Below, piece by piece: positions 1-10,545 of a stretch of 64,000 nucleotides of DNA; the stretch's first letter is position 1; each line of letters starts with the position of its first letter. The stretch is taken from the NCBI GenBank assembly GCA_933822405.4, contig CAKOGP040001869.1, forward strand, positions 268,816-332,815. Reading direction: 5' to 3'. The position numbers were made by a program, and so were the translations under genes. The stretch is from Cylindrotheca closterium (taxonomy: Eukaryota; Bacillariophyta; Bacillariophyceae; Bacillariales; Bacillariaceae). The notes below the pieces were generated by a model. It saw nothing but the letters and a program-made list of their open reading frames with translations, had not been told where the DNA came from and made no database searches.

Positions 1-141
1 GTCATATTCATGGCCGGTTGGATCGGGAAACAGAGCTTCGTCTCCGACATTCTCACTGCTACTCTCTTGCGATGCCTCTTTTTTCTGGTTTGTTTCAAAT
101 GATTTAGTGGGCGATATATCTATCGATTGTCCTTGTCCCAT
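1..141 (-). CDS. N-terminus of unknown protein with myristoylation-type start, cut by window edge
   Basis: A minus-strand frame opens at the ATG at 141 and stays open for 47 codons to the window edge. The protein starts MGQGQS, which fits the N-myristoylation consensus (Gly2, small/polar residue at position 6). The rest is Ser/Glu/Asp-rich and looks disordered, so no family can be named. The rest of the gene lies outside the window. Inference: a membrane-tethered protein. The start is chosen because the myristoylation motif sits exactly at the Met; confidence is limited by the short visible length. Confidence 0.4.
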   Translation of the reverse strand, partial: MGQGQSIDISPTKSFETNQKKEASQESSSENVGDEALFPDPTGHEYD

Positions 142-482
142 GTTACTGTTTGTTTCGTATTGATTCTGTGATAAGTTGATTGAAACGAGATGATGGGTTT
201 GTTTGATGAATCAGAAAGAAGAGATCAATGATGATGTATGAATGTATGAATCATCGCATACAGAATCCAGAATTCGGAATCTGATTCATAAAGCACTATA
301 GTCCATCCAAGAGTATACCGGTACAGGTCCATCATTTGGAATAGATCTCATCCTTACGACAGGCAGACATTGGGCTAAAATGGAACACTGGACACTGAAC
401 ACTGAACACACAAACATCACAACTTTGACGGTATCTTTCCTCATCTCTCATTCAGTTGGATTGCATCATTCCATTCTGAAAA
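142..482. other. Intergenic spacer
   Basis: Spacer between the minus-strand gene at the left edge and the decayed LRR gene. It holds short GATGAATGAATC-like repeats around 230-260 and a TACCGGTA palindrome near 317. Nothing coding is seen. Confidence 0.4.
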
Positions 483-2057
483 ATGGAAGATGATGATTTG
501 ACTGGCATGATGATAGTTTCTCTGAACGCGAAGCATCCGATGAGGAAACAGACAGCGACGGCGAGCCATTTGAAGATAGCTCTAGCGAGGTTTCCGACCG
601 TCGTTTTTGTGTTTAATTTTACATCGATGACTTTTTTACTAAGACACTGCATGGAGATGGGGCCGAGACGGCTGGGTCATCCCAGTAGAGTACAATCACT
701 TTGATATCCATGGTAGGATTAGTGCTGACTCCGAAATGTACCAACGACTACTGGATCTACTGCGACAGGATAACAAGAGGTTCAATCGGTTATGCTCCTA
801 GTCGCGAGTTTTGGCAAAGTAGATAGATTTCAACTTGAGGGCTCCACGCATGATGTCGCATCCTTTTCTTGTCCCACTTCTGCAATTTAGAGTTCGTTGG
901 TTCGAGACGTTTGGCTTTCGCACACATATTGAGACTCCATTACCCAGCCACAGGTTTCAGTGTTGTCTCAGGGCTTTTCACTAACTAAGAGTCTAAAGAA
1001 ACTCTCAATCCAAGGAGACCTATTAATCCAGGGTGTCGGTGAAGCTCTCGCTGAAGGTTTCGAGGGAAATAGGACATTGAAGCGTCTTTATCTTCTTCTG
1101 AAAGGAAGGGATCCTACAACATTCTTGCCACGGCTATTTCTTTCTCTCAAGAATCACCCAACATCTCATGATTTGAACTTGACATCAATTGAAGCATGGT
1201 GCCCTCGCAACATATAGAGATTTTTTAGGTGGTTTCAAAGTGATCTTTGCAAGTTGGAAAGTGTTAAATTGTGTGGGTCTTTGGGTGGTTTGGAAAGCGA
1301 TTTTGGCTTCAATCTTGGCAAGCTCAGAAAGCCCAACATGTCGTTGAGAAGTCTTGAGCTTAACGAAATGGATCTCAGAGGGTCCTATCTGACTGCGATT
1401 CTACCCAACTTCAGATATCTAACGACGCTAGAACTCTTCCATGCTAGGCTTGGCTTGGAGTCGTTAGACTTTTTGCTACTTGGAGACACCTGCCACTTGG
1501 AGACGCTGGTCGTAAGGAATAATGAAACTGGTGTGACTGACGCCATATCATTTGCAGAAAAGCTTCCTCGGATGAAAGCACTTAGAAACTTGTGCTTCGC
1601 AAGTCTTGGTTTAATGGAACGACGAGATATTGAGCGATTTCTCCAGTCTTCTGTGCAGAATACGAGTCTAGAACGACTTGATATCCTCAGGTATTTCAGC
1701 AAGCAAAAGGATATTCATTTGGTGAAAAAATCGATGTTTGGCCCTAAGCTGAATCGGGCAGGGCGACGATACCTTTGTCAAAATCCAGTGTCTTTGCCAT
1801 TGAATCTATTCCCTCGTGTTGTTGAAAGAGCAGCGAAGGTCCGTTCATACAGACCAAGAGATATAAGTGGGGGGAACCATCTTCAAAATATGATGGGTTG
1901 GATGCAACATTCTGGCTGCTACGAGGAAACTATGCAGTACTTGGACACCTTGACTCGTTGTACAGTATTAGTTTGCTTTGAAAGCATTAGTGATCCACGT
2001 AGTACTGTAGTTTCTACCGCTTTTGGTTGTGATTTCCACCGCCTTTTCCAATCTTGA
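483..2057 (+). pseudogene. Decayed leucine-rich-repeat (RNI-like) protein gene
   Basis: Pieces of one LRR protein lie in order but in different frames. The acidic N-terminal stretch (about 483-606) needs a frame change soon after its Met. A second piece at 667-801 (ending RLLDLLRQDNKRFNRL) is in another frame. The LRR region runs from about 960 to 2057 in one frame but is cut by a TAG at 1215-1217. Leucine-rich units are visible (SLKKLSIQGD, TLKRLYLLLKG, SLRSLELNEMDLRG, YLTTLELFHARLG). The LNRAGRRYL segment followed by a Pro-rich tract is, from memory, typical of the C-terminal half of diatom LRR proteins. Several frame changes plus a stop argue for a pseudogene; introns could account for some breaks but not easily all of them. 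Confidence 0.6.
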
Positions 2058-3086
2058 GCCAATCGGGAACTTTTCGGCATTCCATCGTTGTCCTGTGCTA
2101 CTCCTCGCACTATTGAACACAAACGGAATCAATCATCATCATCCACGATATCACAAGAAAGTCAGCCAGCCAGCCTACTACCATCCAATGATACGTCTTT
2201 CCAACCACATAGACCTGGAGCGATGGCGTGAACAGGTGTATTGTTGAATTTGAGAGTTCCGAAATTTCCAACAGTCGTCGGATGAAGATTCTTGCCCTTG
2301 ATACTGCAGCTTTCAAAGTAGTAGGTAGCATACACGTAAGTCAGCCAAAGAAAAAGATTGGTTTGTATCAAGGAGGGATGCTTGGTTGGGCCTTTCCAGA
2401 TGGGGTTCTTGTTGTAGTGGTGGAGAGAGGGGTAGTGCAAGCCAGAAAGATTCCCCCATGATCGAATCAATCCATCATTCTACAACGCAGGCACTGACTG
2501 GGAGGTCAGGACGCTTTCTTCCGACGGACGGTTCGCAGCCATCAAACTATAAATGTAGTGGATAGGGAATTCCTGTGAGACCGGCCATTGCCGTGACGAG
2601 ACCGGGTAGATTGTGAAAACCAGAGGGCAACCGCCGAGTTGATTCATTCGGTTCTTGATAGTTACAGTAGGGGTGACTCATTTGGCCAAAGTTGCTCTTT
2701 TATGACAAGCTTCACAATACCAGTACCAGTATTTGATCTTTCCGATCCAAAATAACCCGGTTGTTGAAGTAGAAATTTGTGACGTCTTTTTGCCGACAGA
2801 CAAAAAGGCAGCTTTTCTCGGCCGACTGACATACCAGAGCAATTGGAACTTCAACTCGCGCTGGGATATGAAAGGTACAGTTTACCGTAGCTAAATTGTA
2901 CATAAAGCTCCGAATTACCGGACATTTTCTCATCTTCCCCGCGTAAGCTGAAGTGGATCATCACGAAGTCGGTTCGATCGACGTCAATTTCTTCGACGGT
3001 CAATTCTTCGTTCCTCTTTGCCCTTTTGTTGGATTCGAATAAACACGATACTGTACAGTATCCAACACTCTGCTGCCTGATACAAA
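2058..3086. other. Intergenic region upstream of glutamyl-tRNA reductase
   Basis: About 1 kb with only short, overlapping, low-quality frames on both strands. No protein family is recognisable. The last 60 bases hold a 16-bp palindrome just before the HEMA start. I see no RNA gene. Confidence 0.4.
3047..3062. promoter_or_regulatory. 16-bp perfect palindrome 25 bp before the HEMA start
   Basis: GATACTGTACAGTATC reads the same on both strands. It lies in the presumed 5' leader or core promoter of the glutamyl-tRNA reductase gene. Its core TACTGTA/TACAGTA recurs in several other spacers of this window. A regulatory role is inference only. Confidence 0.35.
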
Positions 3087-4867
3087 ATGAAGTTTCAATC
3101 CAGGATATTAGCAGGAGTATTGGCTTTGGCAAGCCTGCAATCTACAACTTCCTTTGCTCCTTCTGCTTCTCTAGCAGCAAGACAGCAGAATGCACAAGTG
3201 TCCTCGTCCCTGAACATGGTGGCTACTTCGGACGTTGCGACCAATGGAGAAGTCAAACCTCGCAAGACAAGAGAGGTAGGTGCAAGGTTCCCCGTTGGCA
3301 GTTTGTACTCGACATTGTATGGAACTGTGTGTCTTATATCCCTCTTTTTACCAATGAATTATCATTATTAGGAACGTTTGGAAGCCGCCTCCAAAGGATT
3401 GCAAGTTCATTGCGTCGGTTTGTCCATTCACCACGCTGAGGTTGAGGTGAGAGAAAAGCTAGCCATTGCCGAAGCCGACTGGAATGCTGCTTCTGCGGAA
3501 CTCTGCAGTTCTAGTGATGTCGCCGAAGCCGCTGTGTTGAGTACATGCAATAGATTTGAGGTCTACTACTCGGCTACGGATCCACGAGCTGCCATGGCCA
3601 GTGTCACCAAATACTTGGCGGAACGGTCAGATCTTCCCGTTTCAGTACTTCGCAAAAACTTGTTTATGCTTTCGGGGGATGACGCCGTCTGGCATATCAT
3701 GCGCGTCTCTGGAGGTTTGGATTCCTTGGTGGTGGGAGAGGGACAAATCTTGTCACAAGTCCGTCAATGCCATTTGCATTCGATTGAAGAAGACGGTTCT
3801 GGTGGCAAGGTTTTGGCTAGAATGCTCAATGGTGCTGTTAGTGCAGGAAAGCGAGTTCGTTCCGAGACTGCCATTTCCAAGGGATCCGTTTCCATCTCTA
3901 GCGCTGCTGCCGAATTGTCCGAGGCCATGTCCAAAAAGGACCTGAACTTGCCCTTTTCCGAAGCTCGTTTGGCTGTGATTGGAGCCGGTAAAATGACTCG
4001 TCTGTTGGTAACTCACTTGGCTTCCAGAGGCTTGGAAAAGATCACCATTGTCAACCGATCCATGGGAAGACCCCAAGAACTTCAAGAACAATTCCCCGAC
4101 GTTGACATTGAAATCAAACTCATGGACGACTTGTGGGATGTTGTTTCGCGAAGTGATATCGTCTACACGGCCACTTCGGCCGTGGACTATGTCATTGATG
4201 CCCAAAAGATGGAAGCTAATGGATTAGCTAGCGGAAGACCACTCATGTTGGTGGACATTGCTGTCCCACGCAACGTTGGTGAAGATTGTAATGAAGTAAG
4301 TAAAGTGGTGGTGAATGAAGGGTTCTTTCATTGATGTGGACTACATTCATCAATTTATTTATTTATTTATCTATTCGCACTCATTCACACACTCGCTCCT
4401 TGTCTTCTATTCTCCTTTTACAGCTCAAGAACGTTGTTGCTTACAATGTTGATGACTTGAAGGCCGTTGTTGCGAAGAATACCGCCATGCGCCAAAAGGA
4501 AATGATCGAAGCCGAACACCTTTTGAAAGAAGAATCTGCCCAATTCATTGCCTGGCGCGAGTCACTCTCTGCCGTTCCCACCATTAACCAACTGCAGGAG
4601 AGAGCTAACTTGTTCCGTGAAGAAGAATTGGACAAGTGCACACGCAAATTGTCTAACGCCAATTTGAGTGCCAAGGAACTCGAGGCTGTTGAAAGATTGT
4701 CAAGAGGAATTGTTAATAAGTTGCTCCATGGGCCCATAAAACATTTGCGCAAGACTGAGAGTATCGAGGGCAAGAAAACGACGCTCAAGGAATTGAATGC
4801 CATGTTCCGGCTGGAAGAAGACGCAAATGCACGAGGACGCAAGACTACGCGTCGTCGTTCATCATAG
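3087..4867 (+). CDS. HEMA: Glutamyl-tRNA reductase, plastid precursor
   Basis: Catalyses NADPH-dependent reduction of Glu-tRNA to glutamate-1-semialdehyde, the committed step of plastid tetrapyrrole (chlorophyll/haem) synthesis. Three exons: 3087-3275, 3372-4295, 4424-4867 (introns 96 and 128 bp, gtaggt and gtaagt donors), giving 518 residues. The first ~35 residues form a signal peptide ending TTSFAP, the diatom plastid-type cleavage context. The family signatures are present: STCNRFEVY with the catalytic Cys, GLDSLVVGEGQILSQV, the NADPH-binding VIGAGKM, and DIAVPRNV. The last exon has the helical dimerisation domain with a basic Arg-rich tail. The frame joins cleanly in phase 0 at both introns. 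Family and role are secure; plastid targeting is inferred. Confidence 0.95.
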
Positions 4868-5007
4868 TGGGGCACCAATACCGGTACCGTACAGTAGAGA
4901 CCGAACCATAAAATGTACAATAATTAATTTCAAATAAGGGTGATGCCAAAAGGTCTTCCTATTTTGGTGTAAGTTTGATCATATCAATTTGCTAGACCCA
5001 AAAATGA

Positions 5008-6741
5008 CTAGTAGGACCGTCCGTGGCGTTCTGGTGTTTCATCCACCATATCTTCGCTACGATGTTGGCCTTCCCCGCGAACAGTGTGCTCCAGCTTGTC
5101 CATCAGTCGCTTCACTTCGGCATTGTGTGGATTTGAAGACAGTGCAGTGTGGAAGCAAGTTATGGCTTCTTGATATTGATCATTCAACATGTACATTTCT
5201 CCCAATCGACTTTGGAGCAAGTCTTGTCCTCGTACCGTACTTGTGTTGCAACTACTCAATCCTTCAATGCCATCCTTGAGCAATTCGATGCAAGTATTAA
5301 AATCTTTTTCACGCGCATGAATTGATACCAGCGTTAAGAGTGGTCGAAAGGCACTTGGGTCCAGAGCCAACGCCTTGCGTAGTGCTCGTTTGGCTTTATC
5401 CATACCATCACCATTGTCAGCTCGCATTTGACCTTGGGCAAGTGCAAGGCCCACCAAGGCTACTGCTCGAGGGTCTCTGGGTGCTGCCGAAATGGCTTCC
5501 TTCGCCGCGCAAATAGCCTCTTTATACTTTCCAGCAGATAGGTACGAATCCACGAGTCCTTCGTAACTCGTGACATCCCTCACAATTTCATTTGCTCGAA
5601 AGAAGGATACAGCAGCATGATCAGGACGATTTTCTGCTAACAAAATTGCTCCTCGAAGGCGATGCGCAAACGCGTGTCGTTGATCCATCGCAATTGCCTT
5701 TTCGACAAACGCCAACGCTTTCTCGTGATCGTTTCGGCTTTCATGGTATAGAGCTAACGAAGTCCAGGCTTCTGGTCTTTTGTCATCAATTTCTAGAAGA
5801 TTTGAAGCCAGTTGGTTCAGATCGTCAACCATGTTTTGGCGTGCCAGTATTTGTCCGTACTGATCCATGGCATCAACGTTGGTATGCTCCAACTGTCTCA
5901 CCTTGGCGAACATTCTGGCAGCTCCCTCTTCATCATTTGTCTGATGCTACAATGGTGTTTGAAAAATTGATGAGAATTTGATCGCTTTTATCGAGACACG
6001 AGTGCATGACATGTAACGAACTGAACTGGTGCTTACCAACAAGGTCGCAATCTTCAGGAGAAGGTACACATTGTTTGGGAACTGTCTTTCTAGTTTCGTA
6101 AATATCTGTAGTGAGGCAGTGGTGTTGTGACGGTGTTTTGCAAATTGCGCAGAAACAAGATCCATAATTGGAATAAGAGAGGGACCGTTTCCTTTTTGTT
6201 TCAAACCCTCTGTGACAGCGTCCACCACTCGTGACTTCTCCGTTCCGAGAATAGCAAGTCGCTCAATGGCTTCTAATGTATAGGGATTCAAAACTAGACT
6301 ATCCAAGAAGCACTGTCGAGCTGATGTTGTGCGGCCGCTGGCCAAGTACAAGTTCCCCAAAGTCATGTGAATTGTCACGGATCTCTGTTCGCGTGGAATC
6401 ACTTCCAAAACTGAGTAGGCTTCAACCACATTGCCAAGTGCTTGGAGACACTGGGCTTCCTTCAGTCGATACTTGTGAGAACCGTACCACATCTGAATCC
6501 GCCGATAACACGAAATAGCTCGACTGTATTGCTGAGTCGAATGTGCACAATCTCCCAACAAGGTCCAAGCGATGGTGGCATCACGACCTTCTTGTTCTGC
6601 CAACGAGAGCTCCATTCTGGCTAATATTTCGCAGCTTTTGTACTGCTTTTCTTTGTAAAGCTTAAAGCATTCATTCTGGAGGGGAGTCAAGGAATTGGAC
6701 GACGAATTTTCTTGTTCTTGATCATCTATTGCCACAGTCAT
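5008..6741 (-). CDS. APC7: Anaphase-promoting complex subunit 7 (TPR protein)
   Basis: Two exons on the minus strand, 6741-6037 and 5946-5008, separated by a 90-bp intron in phase 0, giving about 547 residues; human APC7 is close to that length. The protein is TPR helices throughout. The second exon carries the APC7-like order [38 protein letters not shown] and [20 protein letters not shown], which parallels the human subunit (LDHMDTYGYLLA, CYEGLIDCYLAS, NEYQEAMDQYSIAL). The end is acidic/basic and unstructured. APC7 is a scaffold TPR subunit of the APC/C ubiquitin ligase that drives cyclin destruction in the nucleus. CDC27/APC3 is the main alternative, but the order of motifs favours APC7. 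It shares a 318-bp divergent spacer with the plastid PPR gene. Confidence 0.85.
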
Positions 6742-7059
6742 TCTGAAGGTTCATCTGTATACTGTAACTGTACTGTAGGTATGGTTTTCCTTCGGATTCA
6801 AATTTTGATTTGACCGTTACCTTTGTGGTGGCGACTTGCAGACGTAAGTTGTCTGTCTGTCCCCTCGCACATACACGTGTACGAACGAACATTTTCCAAC
6901 TCTTTAACTTTCTTTTCCTGACACCCAAATCATTCTTTCCCTCGTTGTCAACAACAAGATCTAGAAAGGAAATCAAAGAGGAAACAAACAAAGTTGCATC
7001 ATCAATGACTAGAATACAATAGATACATACATATTCATACAAAAAAAGCAGAAAAGAGC
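6742..7059. promoter_or_regulatory. Shared divergent promoter, APC7 / plastid PPR gene
   Basis: A 318-bp spacer between two divergent starts, so both promoters must lie here or overlap. Near the APC7 start it contains repeated ACTGTA units (around 6760-6776), the same heptamer family seen before HEMA. No TATA box is obvious. Confidence 0.4.
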
Positions 7060-10000
7060 ATGGAAACAAGAAGATGTGCCCATAGAATTGGCCTGCTTTT
7101 GTTTGTTTTTCAGTGCTTATCAGCAAACATTTCGCATGCTTTCGTTTCAGAGTATCGAATACACAGGCCACAGGTTTGTGTTTCACATGGATATTTTCGT
7201 GAACCATCATTTCTCGTGGCATCGACGGTTGATACATTAGAAGATGACAAAGAAAATAGCAACTGCACTGAAGATGGAGAAGAAAACTCCGCTGAAGACG
7301 ATGATGATGATGAACACACTATCGTGGAAATTGACGATGATGACGAGAAAGATGGAAACGAAGAAGATGATCCATATCTCGGATCCTACACAAGGAATGA
7401 AGAGTGGTTGGAACAGGCAACAGCAACTGTTTTGGACCTAGAAAGGCTACCTCTCGGCTCACTGACACCAGAAGATATTTCCTCCATCAGTGGCATCATG
7501 TCAGCTTGGGTGAAACGATGTTCAGTCAAAGCCTGCTTAACTGTGGAACAACTACTAAAACGCGTCGTTGATGATATGCGGGCCAACAATCCTGACGCCT
7601 ATGTCACTGCTCGCATGTATACGATTGTGAGTATATTGTTGTACCTTTGATTTGCACGGCGGTGACAAGAAAGAGCTGATTTGCTAACGTTGATTTTAAC
7701 CTCTTAGGCAATTGACGCATGGGGTAAAAGTGGCGCGAATGGAGCCGCAGAGCGGGCACAAACAATCCACGATGGGATGATAGCTATGTACAACGAGACT
7801 GGCAATGAAAAATTGGCACCAACGACGATGAGCTTCAACACCTTGATGAATGCCTGGGTGAAATGCACGAATCCGAGTGCTGCCCCCATCTCAGCTGAAA
7901 GGGTTCTGGAGCAAATTTTAGCATGGGGAGACAATGGAATACGCCCAGATCCTTTTTCTTTCAGCACCGTAATTGATGCCTATTCTCGATCTGGCCTTCC
8001 AAACGCAACGCAACGGGCGGAAGAGCTCTTTCAAATGATGGACACAATCAATGTGAAACCAAATGTATTCACTTATGCTGCATTACAAAATGTCTACGCC
8101 CGATCGGGCAAAAGAGATGCACCAAATAAAACGCTAGGAGTCCTGCACCGAATGCTGGACGCTTACAATGAAGGAGATGCATATGCGAAACCAAATGTTG
8201 TCTCTTACAACTCCGTGCTAAGTGCTTACAGTCGGACACCTAGCATTGAGTCAGCAAAGAAAGCTTATGAATTCTTTCTAAATATGGAGAAGTCTCCGGA
8301 AAATGGTGGTTGGGATGTGGAGCTAACGCGATTGAGCTACTCACTTGCGATTTTGGCGTGCACAAGGTGCCATGATTCCAGTTTAGGTGCTGATCTTGGT
8401 GAAAGGATTTTGATCAAAATGGAACGCCGGGCGATTGAAGAAGAGGAAAAGCGAAAAGAGGTCTCTAGTGCAGCACCCGCTTCTGTAACCCTTGACTTCG
8501 AGTCGTTTAACGTGGTCGTTTTTGCATTGTCCAAGTCTCGGGCAAAAGATGCTGCCACAAGACTGCTAAAAATTGTGGATCGGATGCAAAAGTATGTTGA
8601 AGAAGGTCACATACATATCACTCCAAATATTCGAACTTGGAATGCGGTGCTGCTTGGGGTTGCACGATCCAATGTTGCTGATGCTCCACAACGAGCCGAA
8701 AAAATCTTGAATCACATGTTCGACTTACATGAACGAGGTATTTGTCAATGCAAACCAGATGCATATAGCTTTGCTGCAGTAATGAATGCGTACCAGAGGA
8801 TAGGAAATTTTGAGTCTGCCAAACGATCAGATGAAATATTGTGGCGAATGAATGAAATGTATGAAAAGGGCAAGCTGGACGATCCACCTGACTCGGTGCT
8901 GTTCACAATTGTGATAGTAGGGTGGGCAAAGTCGAACCACAAAGATTCTGCCAACAGATGCTTACAAATTTTGTCTTACATGATGAAACGATATGCAGCC
9001 GGCGACGAAAAAGCCAAGCCTACAGTCCGAACGTACAATGCGATTATGGAGTGCTTCATCAAGGCGGATGAAGCAGAAAAGGCAGAGGACCTCCTTTATC
9101 ACATGCTTTCTAGCCATCGCGAGGGAGAACTTGACCTTCCCGATTCTTTTTCTTTTAATGCAGCGATTCGAGCGTTCACCCGGAGTAGTCTCAAGGACGC
9201 TGGTCGTCGTGCCGAAAGTGTGCTCGAAAGGTTTCTTGAATTCAGTGAGGAGAATCCTTCGGTGGTGCCTGACAATCGATCATTTACAAATATCATCGCC
9301 TATTATGGGCGCAAACGCGAGCTCTTGGATGCTCCCTATCGAGCTGAATATCTTTTGTCTAGGATGATTTCATTGTTCAAAGGGGGGCAGAAATATCTGG
9401 CTCCCAACACTTTTGCTTTGGAGGCTGTGATTGATACGTACGCCCAGCACAATCATCCAGATGCGGGGGAGTGTGCTGAGCGCTTGTTACGAACGATAGA
9501 AAAGCTGCGTGAGCAATATGGCGCCGATGTGCAATTAAAAACAACCACATTGAATAGCGCCTTATATGCGTGGTCATGTACTGGAGACGGGAATGCTGGA
9601 AAGCGAGCAGATGAACTGCTGCGCAAAATGGAGGAAATTTGTGACTCGGGGAAAAGCGAAATGATACCAAGTGTGAAGAGCTATTATTTGGTGCTCTTGG
9701 CTTGGTCGAAATCTGACAGCCAAAATAAGGCGGAAGAAGCATATCGAGTTTTCAACCGTATGAAACAAAGATATGTTGATGGCAAGCTATACTCGATTTC
9801 CGATGCTCGTCCGTATTCGCAGGTCATTAATACGTGCGCATTCACAAAGGCAGATGCTTCCACCGAGCTTATGGCATTCAATATTGCCGTGAAAGTGTTC
9901 AAAGAAGTTGTAGAATCAAAGGACATCCATCCTTCCAGCTTGTTTTTTGGATGGTTCTTCAAAGCGTGCGGTCGTTTACAAGTCCCAGACTCCATACGCG

Positions 10001-10212
10001 ACCGAAGCTTGGTTTTTGCCTTCAAGGAATGCAGTAAAAGGGGACTAGTCGATAGTTTTGTCCTTCACCAGCTCAAGTCGTCAGCACCAGAATACGTACT
10101 GAGACGCCTCCTTTCCGTGCCAAGCATGGATAAAAATTCCAAACATGACTACAAGTATTCGGTAAGGCTACCTCACCTTCCTAATGAGTGGAAACGCAAC
10201 GTTTCCAAGTGA
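7060..10212 (+). CDS. Pentatricopeptide-repeat protein, probably plastid
   Basis: Two exons, 7060-7626 and 7708-10212, joined in phase 0 by an 81-bp intron, giving 1,023 residues. The N-terminus has a signal peptide (LLLFVFQCLSANISHA) directly followed by FVSEYR, an ASAFAP-like plastid context. A strongly acidic stretch (about residues 65-110) precedes a long array of 36-50-residue PPR-type helical pairs. Examples are TMSFNTLMNAWVKC, PFSFSTVIDAYSRSG, NVVSYNSVLSAYSR and DSFSFNAAIRAFTRSS. PPR proteins bind organellar RNA in a base-specific way and act in its processing, stability or translation. No SMR, E/DYW or other catalytic tail is visible; the target RNA is unknown. Confidence 0.85.
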
Positions 10213-10545
10213 ATGGGAAAGTGGAAGAATTTCGTGGTAGTAGCACATTGGAAAGTTTCACATTGTAGACCGGTAATCTGCGGGATGAGTGAAATCAAAG
10301 CATCTCATGTATTTCAAGGGCGGCAAGAACAGTGAATTAGCTGTATCTCTGATATGAGGATTCTTAGATGTCTTGGAGCCTACACAAGTTGTTACCCTTT
10401 TTTGTTTGCTTTGCCGTCGCGAGATACAGATTCATTCGATACATCCATATTTTCCATGCTAATTGAATTCAGGAACACCATACAATAGAAGTTGCCTTTC
10501 AAACCACCGCTGGCTAGTTTATAATTGTTTAGCTCGGTCCTTAAT
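10213..10545. other. Tail-to-tail spacer, PPR / COG7
   Basis: About 330 bp between two converging genes, presumably both 3' UTRs. Nothing further is seen. Confidence 0.4.

Noticed and set aside
2162..2470. Minus-strand frame of 102 codons before HEMA
   Set aside because: Overlaps an equal plus-strand frame, has no motif or domain pattern and lies in low-quality spacer.
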